Below are positions 1 through 8,068 of a DNA stretch of 64,000 bases, one piece after another. The notes beneath the pieces are model-generated. The model had not been told where the DNA came from. It did not search any database and saw nothing but the letters and a program-made list of their open reading frames with translations. The translations under genes and the position numbers were made by a program. This DNA is from Poriferisodalis sp965208485. Lineage in GTDB: Bacteria; Actinomycetota; Acidimicrobiia; Acidimicrobiales; Poriferisodalaceae. The DNA lies in assembly GCF_965208485.1 (NCBI RefSeq), contig NZ_OZ242344.1, forward strand, positions 3,596,001 through 3,660,000. The letters are read 5' to 3'. The first letter of the stretch is position 1. Each line of letters starts with the position of its first letter.

Positions 1-434
1 TCGTCGTCGAAATACGCCAAGTCGAACATGCGGCACCGGTCGACGGTCCGCATGAACGTGCTCTGGCGGCCTCCACGGTGCTGCAGACCGAGCCGCCGCG
101 CTGTGAATTCGAGATCGAGATGCAGGTCGTCGTCTGGCCCGAGCTCGTCGAATTCCCGTGCGAGCAGTCGCAGCAGCCACACTGCGCTCGGTCCGAGGAC
201 CGCAACCCAGAATCGCTCCACGTAGACCGAGCGTGGATCATGGCCGAGGCGGCGCAGCACCGGATCATCCCAAGGGCGCACTTGCAGGGCGCGAAGCCGC
301 TCGTTCGGCCAGTCGTCGAGATCAGAGGCACTCAGTTGCCCAGTGGCGCCTTCGACAAGTCGCAGCGGGGCGGCTGCGCCGACGTTTGATGAAGTCACCG
401 AGGTGTGTGTGGATGGCATCGGATCAACGGGCAC
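1..434 (-). CDS. Conserved hypothetical protein, 3' end outside window
   Basis: I do not recognise a named family. The minus-strand frame opens at a GTG (434) with AGGAG at 440-444, 5 nt upstream, and runs without a stop to the window edge, giving at least 144 residues. An in-frame ATG (419) is a weaker alternative start. Visible features are a polar N-terminus of about 30 residues, a motif around PWDDPVLRRLG, a hydrophobic helix (FWVAVLGPSAVWLLR) and an acidic stretch after it, which suggests a small soluble helical protein. Codon use matches the neighbours. It diverges from the sirtuin gene across an AT-rich gap. The function is unknown and I do not infer one. Confidence 0.72.
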   Translation of the reverse strand, partial: MPVDPMPSTHTSVTSSNVGAAAPLRLVEGATGQLSASDLDDWPNERLRALQVRPWDDPVLRRLGHDPRSVYVERFWVAVLGPSAVWLLRLLAREFDELGPDDDLHLDLEFTARRLGLQHRGGRQSTFMRTVDRCRMFDLAYFDD

Positions 435-484
435 GGAAGCTCCTTCTCGTTCTCTGGTGACCGGACAGGGCACCGGCGAAGTCG

Positions 485-534
485 TTTGTATATCAAAAAA
501 TAATGAAAAAATACAAAAATTAATAAGAAGACTT
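485..534. promoter_or_regulatory. AT-rich intergenic island with TTTGTAT/ATACAAA dyad
   Basis: In the divergent gap between the partial gene and the sirtuin gene, bases 481-540 are only about 23% G+C. An inverted repeat pairs TTTGTAT (485-491) with ATACAAA (511-517) around a 19-nt spacer rich in A. This could be a promoter/operator region serving one or both divergent genes; no convincing paired -35/-10 set stands out. Confidence 0.35.
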
Positions 535-627
535 GGCTAGATGGGACTGTGTGCCCGCCAAGCGTTGACCAGCGGTGGCGTCGAGAGCGTTCCACCGCAC
601 TGGGCGTCATCGGTCAGACTGGGCGAC

Positions 628-1440
628 ATGAGTCCTGAAAGCGTGAACACGTGGGCCGATTCGGGTTCCGAGATCGACGACGACGTGCGGACGGCGGCCG
701 GTTGGATCGACGAGGCTCAAGCGATCACCGTGCTGACGGGTGCGGGGATCTCCACTGACTCCGGCATCCCGGATTTCCGTGGCCCCAACGGCGTGTGGAC
801 GAAGAACCCCGCTGCCGAGAAGCAGGCGACGCTGCAGAACTATCTGGCCGACCCCGAGGTGCGTGTGCTTGCCTGGCGGGCGCGGATGGACCATCGATCG
901 TGGGGGGCGGAGCCGAATGACGGGCACTTGGCCCTGGTGCAACTCGAGCGTCGGCGCAAGCTGGTGTCGCTGCTGACCCAGAACGTGGACGGGCTGCATC
1001 ACGACGCCGGATCCGACCCCTCCAAGATCGTGGAGGTGCACGGCACCATCCGCGAGGTGGCATGCCTGGAGTGCGATTACCGGGACGACATGGGCGTGGT
1101 GCTCGACCGTGTGCGGCTCGGCGAGGACGACCCGCCGTGCCCCCTCTGCGGCGGGGTTCTCAAGAGCGCCACCATCAGCTTCGGCCAGCAGCTCGTGGCG
1201 CGCGACCTGATGCGGGCTCAGGTCGCTGCGGAGAACTGCGATCTGATGCTGGCTGTGGGCACGACGCTGGCCGTGTATCCGATAGCGGCGGTGGTTCCCG
1301 CAGCGAAGTCGGCCGGCGCACGCGTCGTGATCGTCAACGCGGGGCCCACAGAGATGGATCACCTGGCGGACATGACGCTGCGCCGGTCGATCTCCGAGGT
1401 GCTGCCGCAGATCTGCGGAGGCACTGCCCGCCTCGCATGA
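628..1440 (+). CDS. cobB: Sir2-family NAD-dependent protein deacylase (sirtuin)
   Basis: Cytoplasmic NAD-dependent lysine deacetylase/deacylase of 270 residues, the usual size for a bacterial sirtuin. The NAD-binding motif GAGIS is at residues 38-42, GIPDFRG follows at 46-52, TQNVDGLH is at 117-124 and the catalytic His is in VEVHGT (about 138). Four zinc-binding Cys are present as C-x2-C pairs at 146/149 and 171/174. The frame is open 29 codons further upstream (to an ATG at 541), but that extension has no sirtuin features, so the ATG at 628 is preferred; its ribosome site is weak. It is followed at 105 bp by the rhodanese-E1 gene. All catalytic residues I can place are intact. Confidence 0.9.
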   Translation: MSPESVNTWADSGSEIDDDVRTAAGWIDEAQAITVLTGAGISTDSGIPDFRGPNGVWTKNPAAEKQATLQNYLADPEVRVLAWRARMDHRSWGAEPNDGHLALVQLERRRKLVSLLTQNVDGLHHDAGSDPSKIVEVHGTIREVACLECDYRDDMGVVLDRVRLGEDDPPCPLCGGVLKSATISFGQQLVARDLMRAQVAAENCDLMLAVGTTLAVYPIAAVVPAAKSAGARVVIVNAGPTEMDHLADMTLRRSISEVLPQICGGTARLA

Positions 1441-1444
1441 CCGG

Positions 1445-1475
1445 TGACCAAATCCTGACCAGATAGGTAGGATTT
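1445..1475 (+). promoter_or_regulatory. Candidate promoter with perfect dyad operator upstream of the E1/rhodanese gene
   Basis: A perfect 7-bp inverted repeat, AAATCCT (1450-1456) and AGGATTT (1469-1475), is separated by 12 nt. It overlaps a possible -10 (TAGGAT, 1468-1473) with a TGACC-type -35 about 18 nt upstream. A repressor bound to the dyad would sit across the core promoter. The regulator is unknown. Confidence 0.4.
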
Positions 1476-1484
1476 AGGGCCTGA

Positions 1485-1504
1485 GCCTGATCGGTTGATC
1501 AGGC
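1485..1504 (+). promoter_or_regulatory. Leader hairpin (8-bp stem, 4-nt loop)
   Basis: GCCTGATC pairs perfectly with GATCAGGC around a GGTT loop, 41 nt upstream of the chosen ATG at 1546. No T-run follows, so it does not look like an intrinsic terminator; it may be a 5' UTR structure or a second protein-binding dyad. Confidence 0.4.
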
Positions 1505-1545
1505 CGCACCGGACGCGACGCCAAGCGACGAACAGGGAGGCCCGC

Positions 1546-2709
1546 ATGCCCTCGTTCCGCGAACTGCTGACTGCAACGAAGCGCGAGATCACCGAGGTCG
1601 ATACGGCGACCGCAGCCGAGTGGATTGCCGATCGCTCGCTGGTCGTGCTCGACGTGCGCGAGCCCGACGAGTACGAGCAGGGCGCACTCGCAGACGCGAT
1701 CCACATCCCGCGCGGGCACCTCGAGGCCCAGATCGAGAACCGTGTGCCGGACCACGACGCGGAGATCATCATCTACTGCGCCGGCGGCGTCCGTTCGGCC
1801 TTCGCTGCCAAGACGCTCGCCGAACTGGGCTATCCCAACTCCGTCTCGATGGACGGCGGCTTCGGCCGCTGGAAGGACGAGGGCCGCCCGTGGTCCATGC
1901 CGGCATCGCTCAGCCCCGAGCAGCGCAACCGCTACCAGCGCCATCTGCTGCTGCCCGAGGTGGGTGAGACCGGGCAGCTCAAGCTGGGAGAGGCCAAGGT
2001 GCTCATGCTGGGCGCCGGAGGGCTCGGCTCGCCGGCGGCGCTGTACTTGGCGGCCGCGGGGGTCGGCACCATCGGCATCATCGACATGGACGTGGTGGAC
2101 GAGTCCAACCTGCAGCGCCAGATTCTCCACAACGTCGACCGGGTGGGCGACCGCAAGGTCGACTCGGCCAAGAAGACGCTCACCTCGCTGAACCCGGACA
2201 TCAACGTGGTGACCTACGACACCAGGCTCGGCGCGGACAACGTGCTGGACATCCTGTCGGGATGGGATGTCGTCGTGGACGGCGCCGACAACTTCCCGAG
2301 CCGCTACCTGCTCAATGACGCGTCGGTGAAGCTGGGCATCCCGGTCGTGCACGGCTCGATCTTCCGCTTCGAAGGGCAGGTCACCGTCTTCGATCCGCGG
2401 AACGGCCCGACCTACCGCGACTACCTGCCCGAGCCCCCGCCCGCGGAGCTGGCGCCGTCGTGTGCGGAGGCCGGTGTGCTGGGCGTGCTCCCGGGAATCG
2501 TCGGGTCCATTCAGGCGCTTGAGGCGATCAAGCTGATTCTGGGCATCGGCGATTCGCTGTCGGGCCGCATCATCGCGTTCGACTCGCTGGAGATGTCCTT
2601 TCGCGAGTTCCGGCTGCGGCCCGATCCCGCCAATGAAGTGACCTACGACAACCGCGAGCGGATCAGAGTCGCCGAACTCGACGGACTCTGCAGCCCCACC
2701 CTGCACTAG
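1546..2709 (+). CDS. moeB: Rhodanese-ThiF fusion, MoeB/MoeZ-like sulfur-carrier adenylyltransferase
   Basis: E1-like enzyme of 387 residues that would adenylate, and possibly sulfurate, the C-terminus of a ubiquitin-like sulfur carrier (MoaD, ThiS or CysO class). Residues 15-115 form a rhodanese domain with active-site Cys78 in YCAGGVRS. Residues 120-360 form the ThiF/MoeB domain with the ATP loop GAGGLGSP (156-163), NLQRQILH (188-195), DGADNF (245-250) and a Cys306 in SCAEAG. The usual MoeB zinc C-x2-C pairs are not seen. The domain order is the reverse of mycobacterial MoeZ, where rhodanese is C-terminal. The start is the ATG at 1546, which follows AGGGAGG; an upstream in-frame ATG at 1495 lies in the hairpin leader. 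The carrier protein it serves is not in the window. Confidence 0.88.
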   Translation: MPSFRELLTATKREITEVDTATAAEWIADRSLVVLDVREPDEYEQGALADAIHIPRGHLEAQIENRVPDHDAEIIIYCAGGVRSAFAAKTLAELGYPNSVSMDGGFGRWKDEGRPWSMPASLSPEQRNRYQRHLLLPEVGETGQLKLGEAKVLMLGAGGLGSPAALYLAAAGVGTIGIIDMDVVDESNLQRQILHNVDRVGDRKVDSAKKTLTSLNPDINVVTYDTRLGADNVLDILSGWDVVVDGADNFPSRYLLNDASVKLGIPVVHGSIFRFEGQVTVFDPRNGPTYRDYLPEPPPAELAPSCAEAGVLGVLPGIVGSIQALEAIKLILGIGDSLSGRIIAFDSLEMSFREFRLRPDPANEVTYDNRERIRVAELDGLCSPTLH

Positions 2710-2843
2710 CCCCACCTGACCCGCAGACTGAGTCCTCGGCCCGAGCGGCCGGTGAGTCCGTATCGAGTCAGAGTCGGGAACGAGGGCGAGCCACAGCGCC
2801 CTGACGACAGAGGGGCTGGAGGCCACAGGTACGCTGCCCACTC

Positions 2844-4211
2844 ATGGCGCAGAAGCGCTTCGTCGTGATCGGCGGTGGCCCGGCGGGTCACTCAGCAGCC
2901 ACCTATGCCGCGCGTTACGGCGCGGAAGTGACGCTCATCGAGCGTGACATCGTCGGCGGCTCCGCCCATCTGCGCGACTGCGTGCCCTCCAAGACCATGA
3001 TCGCCACGGGTTCGGCGCTCAGTTTCGCCGGGCATCTCGACGACTTGGGCCTGGCCAACGTCTCCACCTCCGTCGACACCCCGCATCTGCGACAGCGCAT
3101 CGGCGACATCGAGGACCGGCTGGCGGATGTCGCCCGGCAGATGCTGGTCAGCCAAGGAGTGCAGATCCTCAAGGGCTCAGGCCGGCTGCTCGGGCCGAAC
3201 GAGGTCTGCGCCGATACAGCCGACGGCGCGGTCGAACTGTCCGCCGACGTGATCGTGCTCTCCACCGGCAGTCGGCCCCGCACCCCGGACTGGGCGCCGA
3301 TCGACGGGGAGCGCGTTCTCACGACCCGCGACGCGTATCCGCCGACGGAGCTGCCGGCACATCTGGTCGTCGTGGGCTCTGGCGTGACCGGCGTCGAGTT
3401 CGTGCACATGTTCACGTCGCTGGGCTCGAAGGTCACCTTGATCGTCAGCCGTCAGCAGGTGCTCCCGCACAAGGACCCCGAGGCCGCTGCGGTGCTGGAG
3501 CAGACGTTCAGCGATCTCGGCGTCGACATGCTCAAGGGAGCACGTGCGACGAGCATCATGCGCCATGGAGACGAAGTCGAGGTGGTCTGCAGCGACGGCC
3601 GGACGGTGCGGGCATCGCACGCCCTGCTCGCCATCGGCTCGATTCCCAACAGCGACGGGCTGGGACTTTCCAACACCGACGTGAAGGTGGACGCCGACGG
3701 GTTCGTCGAGGTGGACCACAACCTGCGCTCGTCGGCGCCGAGCATCTACGCGGCCGGCGACCTGTCGGGCAAGCTGCCGCTCTCGTCGGTGGCCGCGATG
3801 CAAGGGCGCAAGATCGTCGAGCATGCGATGGGACTGCACGAGGGCCGCCCGCATCGCCATCTCGACTACGACAAGGCGGCATCGGCCATCTTCACCGAGC
3901 CGGAGATCGCAGATGTCGGACTCGCCGAGGCCGAGGCGTTTGCGACGGGGCGAAAGATCCGCGTCACCAAAGTGCCCTTCGGCGCCAATGCCAAGGCCCT
4001 GATCGAGGAGAACCCTCGCGGCTTCGTGAAGATCGTCTCCGATCCGCTCACCGGCCAGGTGCTGGGCGGGTCGATCGTGGGTCGCCACGCCGCCGAGCTG
4101 ATCTCGGTGGTGGCTCTGGCAGTCAGCGCGAACCTGCGCGTGCAGGACATCGCCGAGAGCTTGTTCGTGTATCCGTCTCTGAGCGAGGCTCTCTCCGAGG
4201 CAGCTGAGTGA
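2844..4211 (+). CDS. lpdA: LpdA-like flavoprotein, probable NAD(P)H-quinone dehydrogenase
   Basis: A 455-residue member of the pyridine nucleotide-disulphide oxidoreductase family. The FAD-binding GGGPAG is near residue 10, the NAD(P) loop VVGSGVTGVEF near 175, and the second FAD motif YAAGDLSG near 305. The redox-active CxxxxC of lipoamide dehydrogenase is broken: the segment reads AHLRDC (41-46), so the first Cys is Ala. The C-terminal catalytic His-Glu pair is replaced by VYPSLSEA. Both losses also mark mycobacterial Rv3303c (LpdA), which reduces quinones rather than lipoamide, so I infer the same activity. The stop overlaps the next gene's GTG start by 4 nt, so the two are co-translated. 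Confidence 0.85.
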   Translation: MAQKRFVVIGGGPAGHSAATYAARYGAEVTLIERDIVGGSAHLRDCVPSKTMIATGSALSFAGHLDDLGLANVSTSVDTPHLRQRIGDIEDRLADVARQMLVSQGVQILKGSGRLLGPNEVCADTADGAVELSADVIVLSTGSRPRTPDWAPIDGERVLTTRDAYPPTELPAHLVVVGSGVTGVEFVHMFTSLGSKVTLIVSRQQVLPHKDPEAAAVLEQTFSDLGVDMLKGARATSIMRHGDEVEVVCSDGRTVRASHALLAIGSIPNSDGLGLSNTDVKVDADGFVEVDHNLRSSAPSIYAAGDLSGKLPLSSVAAMQGRKIVEHAMGLHEGRPHRHLDYDKAASAIFTEPEIADVGLAEAEAFATGRKIRVTKVPFGANAKALIEENPRGFVKIVSDPLTGQVLGGSIVGRHAAELISVVALAVSANLRVQDIAESLFVYPSLSEALSEAAE

Positions 4212-5806
4212 GCCGCCGCAGCTGGCGGACCCGCCTCATGCTGATCTTGCTGTCCGGCATGACTCTGGTCGGTGCCGCAACGACCAGCCTGTTCGCCTAT
4301 GTCGGGCTGCAACTCGGGCGGGTGGAGCGTGTCGAAGTGGCTGACTCGCTGACTTCTGCTCCCCAACAGCCGGTGACAGCCGTTGACGTGCTGGTGGATC
4401 GGCCGGCCATTTCGTCGGCGCAAACTGACGGTTCGACAGGCGGAGGCGAAGCGAGCAGCGGCGAGGCACCCCCGGCAGGTGACGACGGCGCCCACATGGG
4501 TGGATCCGGCCCGGCGACGGAGGAACGCGACCGAGCGGAACCGTCCGCTGAGAGGCCGGTGCTGCCGGGGGGACCGGCGGGGGAGAACTACCTGCTGGTC
4601 GGCACCGACAGCGCCCTGGGTCTCGCACCCGACGACCCGCTGCGCGAGGGCCATTGGGACACCAGTCAGCTTGCGGACGTCATCATGGTCGTCCGGCTGC
4701 GCGACGACGGCACGGCGGCCATGATGTCGATCCCGCGCGACCTCGCCGTCGAGATCGCCGGCATGGGCGATATCGCCGGTACCGGTGAGTTCGCCAAGAT
4801 CAACAGTGCCTACAACCGCGACCCGACCACCGCGGCGCGAGCGGCCCGATTGATCGACACGATCGAGGAAAACCTCGACATCACGCTGCAGCACTATGTG
4901 GAGGTGGACTTCCAGGCGTTCTTGCGGCTCGTCGATGCGGTCGGGGGTGTGGAGATGACGTTCGGTCGTCCGCTGCGGGACCAGCCGAAGGAGGATGCGG
5001 AGAACCCGATGCAGAGCTGGACCGGTTTCGTCGCCGAAGCTGGCACGCACCTCTTGGACGGCAGGCAGGCGTTGGCGTATGTCCGCAGCCGATTCCTGGA
5101 GGAGCAAGCTCCCGACGGAACTTGGCGTCCGCATGGCGCCCTCAATGATCTCGCCCGCAACGACCGCCAGCGCGACTTCTTGCGACTCGCTGCGCGGCAG
5201 GTCGCACCTGGACTGCTCGCGAGTCCGAGGAGGCTGCTGACCATGCTCGACGTCGCTGCGGATCATCTCTCCGCATCGGACACGCTCAACATCGTCAATG
5301 ACGGACGCCGTCTCGCCGCAGACTTCGCCGGGATGGACTTCGAGCGCGACCTCGAGGAATACGAGCTGCGGGTGCAGGACGATCAGGATCCGGTGCCGTG
5401 GTCGCTGGCCCTCGCTCCGGACCCGCACAACCAGCGCGTGCTGGACGTGTTCCGGGGCATCGGCTGGGACGACATCGTCGAGTCGCGCGTCCGGGTCCAG
5501 GTCACCGGCACGCAGCGGCACCAGATCGCGGCGGAGCTGCGCAGGCTCGGCTTCGTTGCAGAAGCAGTCGGCGCCCTGCCCCCAGGACAGGAACAGTCGC
5601 CGGCGGGCACGATCATCTACCTGTCGCCCGAAGGCCGGCTTTCGGCGGGACTGCTCGCCAGCCACTTGGTGCCTGTGCCAGACTTCGCCGGCCATGACGA
5701 CCTCGACCCGGCCACAGTGATCCTGCACGTCGGCCCCCAGACGCCCCGCGTAGACGCGGGCTATCGCAGAGTCGACGTCCCGCCTGCGGACCAGTTCGGC
5801 CGATGA
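4208..5806 (+). CDS. LytR-CpsA-Psr (LCP) family cell-wall glycan ligase
   Basis: Membrane-anchored phosphotransferase of 532 residues, expected to move a glycan from a polyprenyl-phosphate carrier onto peptidoglycan. One transmembrane segment (about 11-35) is followed by a Pro/Gly/Glu-rich linker. The LCP domain (about 125-345) has the LLVGTD start, the ADVIMVVRL and SIPRDL motifs, and the Arg/Asp-rich YVRSR and RNDRQRDFL motifs that bind the lipid phosphates. A LytR_C-type domain follows (about 430-520). The start is a GTG overlapping the upstream stop by 4 nt, and the stop overlaps the ugd start by 4 nt. With ugd and the glycan genes downstream it fits wall-glycan attachment. Confidence 0.92.
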   Translation: MSRRSWRTRLMLILLSGMTLVGAATTSLFAYVGLQLGRVERVEVADSLTSAPQQPVTAVDVLVDRPAISSAQTDGSTGGGEASSGEAPPAGDDGAHMGGSGPATEERDRAEPSAERPVLPGGPAGENYLLVGTDSALGLAPDDPLREGHWDTSQLADVIMVVRLRDDGTAAMMSIPRDLAVEIAGMGDIAGTGEFAKINSAYNRDPTTAARAARLIDTIEENLDITLQHYVEVDFQAFLRLVDAVGGVEMTFGRPLRDQPKEDAENPMQSWTGFVAEAGTHLLDGRQALAYVRSRFLEEQAPDGTWRPHGALNDLARNDRQRDFLRLAARQVAPGLLASPRRLLTMLDVAADHLSASDTLNIVNDGRRLAADFAGMDFERDLEEYELRVQDDQDPVPWSLALAPDPHNQRVLDVFRGIGWDDIVESRVRVQVTGTQRHQIAAELRRLGFVAEAVGALPPGQEQSPAGTIIYLSPEGRLSAGLLASHLVPVPDFAGHDDLDPATVILHVGPQTPRVDAGYRRVDVPPADQFGR

Positions 5807-7164
5807 GCAGCGCCACTGCTCAGCAGCGGATCCTCGTCGTCGGCGCCGGCTACGTCGGCTTGACCACTGCAGCCTGCTTCGCTCACCTCGGCCACGACGT
5901 CATCTGCGCCGACATCGACCGGGCCAAGGTGGCGTCGCTGTCTGCCGGCATCGTGCCGATTCGCGAGGCGGACCTGGATCGGCTGGTGGGCGAGGGCATC
6001 GCGCAGCGGCGCTTGCGGTTCGTGATCTCGGTCGCAGCAGTTGCGGCGAGCTGCGACTTCGTGTTCCTGTGCGTCCCGACACCGCTGCGCGCCGATGGCG
6101 AAACCGAGTTGAGCTATCTGATGTCAGCGATCGAGGCGCTGGCAGCGAACCTGCGGCCGGGCGCTGTGGTGGTCACGAAGTCCACGGTGCCGGTCGGCAC
6201 AGCGCCCAAGATCGGTGCGGCGCTCGGGCGCACCGATGTGGGGTTGGCGTCGAACCCGGAATTCCTGAGGGAAGGCTCGGCGGTGGCCGATTTCTTGGCG
6301 CCGGATCGGATCGTCGTCGGCGCCGACGACCGCTCGGTCGCGGAGCGGGTCGCAGCGCTGTACGGGCGCATCGAAGCGCCGCTGATCCTGTGCGATCCCA
6401 ACTCGGCGGAGACGGTCAAGTACGCAGCCAATGCGTTCCTGGCGGCCAAGGTCTCGTTCGTGAACGCGCTGGCAGCGGTGTGCGAAGCCGTCGACGCAGA
6501 TGTCGACGTCGTGCTCGAAGGGGTGGGCACCGATCATCGCATCGGCTCGGCGTACCTGCTGCCTGGTCCCGGCTGGGGCGGCTCGTGTCTGCCCAAGGAC
6601 ACACGGGCGCTGGTGGGAGTCGCGAGTGGCGCCGGCTACGTCTTCGACCTGCTCGAAGGCGTCATCGCAGTGAACGAGCAGCAACTTGACCGTGTGGTCG
6701 CCAAGATCGCTCGCGTCGTCGATCGGGCTGGCATCGAGGGGAACGCAGTCGGCGACAGCGAGCCGAATCTGGACGGCATCACCGCGGCCGTGCTGGGACT
6801 GACTTTCAAGGCCGGCACCGATGATCTGCGCGGCTCGCCCGCGATCAGGGTGGCAGAGCGACTCCTTGAAGCCGGCGCACGCCTTCGTGCGTACGACCCC
6901 GCACTGAGCAGCAATCTCGGCAAGCGTCCAGATCCGGAGGCCCATCTGCCTGAGGGACTCGCGCTCAGCGGTTCCGCGCTCGAGGCCATGCGGGAGGCCG
7001 ATGTGGCTGTCGTGCTCACGGAGTGGCCCGAATTCAGATCTGTCGACTGGAACCAGGCGGCCGACGAAATGGCGACAGCCCGCATCGTCGACGCCCGCAA
7101 CTTGCTCGACTCCGCCAAGCTGCGCGCGTCCGGATTCGTTTATGAGGGGCTCGGCCGGCGGTAA
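5803..7164 (+). CDS. ugd: UDP-glucose 6-dehydrogenase
   Basis: A 453-residue cytoplasmic enzyme that oxidises UDP-glucose to UDP-glucuronate with two NAD+. The N-terminal Rossmann motif GAGYVGL is at about 12-18. The catalytic Cys262 lies in GGSCLPKD, and ESTVPVGT-like (KSTVPVGT) and NPEFLREGSA motifs are present. The C-terminal UDP-binding domain includes LGLTFKAGTDDLRGSP. The length is normal for the family. It overlaps the LCP gene by 4 nt and probably belongs to one transcript from lpdA onward. It would supply UDP-GlcA or its derivatives to the glycan made by the 23-41 kb cluster. GDP-mannose dehydrogenase is a less likely alternative. Confidence 0.92.
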   Translation: MSSATAQQRILVVGAGYVGLTTAACFAHLGHDVICADIDRAKVASLSAGIVPIREADLDRLVGEGIAQRRLRFVISVAAVAASCDFVFLCVPTPLRADGETELSYLMSAIEALAANLRPGAVVVTKSTVPVGTAPKIGAALGRTDVGLASNPEFLREGSAVADFLAPDRIVVGADDRSVAERVAALYGRIEAPLILCDPNSAETVKYAANAFLAAKVSFVNALAAVCEAVDADVDVVLEGVGTDHRIGSAYLLPGPGWGGSCLPKDTRALVGVASGAGYVFDLLEGVIAVNEQQLDRVVAKIARVVDRAGIEGNAVGDSEPNLDGITAAVLGLTFKAGTDDLRGSPAIRVAERLLEAGARLRAYDPALSSNLGKRPDPEAHLPEGLALSGSALEAMREADVAVVLTEWPEFRSVDWNQAADEMATARIVDARNLLDSAKLRASGFVYEGLGRR

Positions 7165-7186
7165 CGCCGGTAGCTTGTCGGCCCGT

Positions 7187-8044
7187 ATGGCGAGATCAGC
7201 CGCAGCCAAGAAGGTTGCCAAAGCTGCGAGCGCGGGCGGAGGCGGCCGGGGTTTCCGGACCCGGCGAAACCTCTTGTTTCCCACAGCGATGCTGCTCGTC
7301 GTCGCCTTGGGGGTCGTGCTGATCTTGGTGGCGCGGAACGAGCGGGCCGCGAACGCACCGGCCGGTCCGCCGCGGATTGGCGATCACTGGCACTCGCTCT
7401 ACGCGATCTACGACTGCGACGACTTCATCCTGGACATGTATCCCAATGATGTCGACGACTCAACAGGCATCCATACGCACGGCGACCGCTTGATTCACAT
7501 CCATCCGTTCGTCTCAACGGTCACCGGTCAGTTCGCCACGGTCGGGGCGTTCATGCGCGAGATCGAGTTCGAGTTCGACGACTCGAGGATCGAGCTGCCG
7601 AATGGCACTGTTCTTGACGAGTCCGGAGAGGGGTGTGCATCGCCGGATCCCGACAGCGATGATCCTGATGTTGCCGAGCCGGCAGCAGAGCTTCGAGTCT
7701 TGCGATGGGAGACGCTGCAGGCCGAGAAGGCGCTGGCTTTCACCGAAGACCTGCAGGATGTGCGCTTCCTGGGTGACGGGCAGATCTTCGTGTTCGCCTT
7801 CGTCCATCCGAGCGTCGACAACGCCGACATCCCGCGACCCGACGACGACTTCTTGCGTGTCTATCTGAACCTCCCACCCGAGGACCAGCCCCTGATCGAC
7901 GATCAGCGTCCTGAAGAAGGGCCGACCCTGGGGGAAGAGGGTCCTGAAATGCCGGTCACGGGCGACGTCCCGGAGACTTCCGAGCCATCGGAGGGCGAGC
8001 CTGAGACCGGCGACACTGGCGACGAGACTGACTCGGGTGCCTGA
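7187..8044 (+). CDS. Membrane-anchored hypothetical protein
   Basis: I do not recognise a family. The chosen ATG (7187) gives 285 residues; the frame extends upstream into ugd but that part has no coding character. A basic N-terminus (many Lys/Arg, 1-28) is followed by one transmembrane segment (about 29-50), so the bulk should face outside. The ectodomain has a His/Asp-rich region (HTHGDRLIHIHPF, around 85-97) that could bind metal, then an acidic middle. The last 55 residues are Pro/Glu/Asp/Thr-rich and likely disordered. It sits 22 bp after ugd and 24 bp before manC, suggesting one operon and an envelope role. No function is assigned. Confidence 0.72.
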   Translation: MARSAAAKKVAKAASAGGGGRGFRTRRNLLFPTAMLLVVALGVVLILVARNERAANAPAGPPRIGDHWHSLYAIYDCDDFILDMYPNDVDDSTGIHTHGDRLIHIHPFVSTVTGQFATVGAFMREIEFEFDDSRIELPNGTVLDESGEGCASPDPDSDDPDVAEPAAELRVLRWETLQAEKALAFTEDLQDVRFLGDGQIFVFAFVHPSVDNADIPRPDDDFLRVYLNLPPEDQPLIDDQRPEEGPTLGEEGPEMPVTGDVPETSEPSEGEPETGDTGDETDSGA

Positions 8045-8068
8045 GGGCCGACCCGGGGCATCTCCACC

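Noticed and set aside
3866..5728. A 620-codon open frame on the minus strand opposite lpdA and the LCP gene
   Set aside because: Antisense to clearly conserved genes; the translation is His/Arg/Gln-rich without motifs, a typical high-GC shadow frame.
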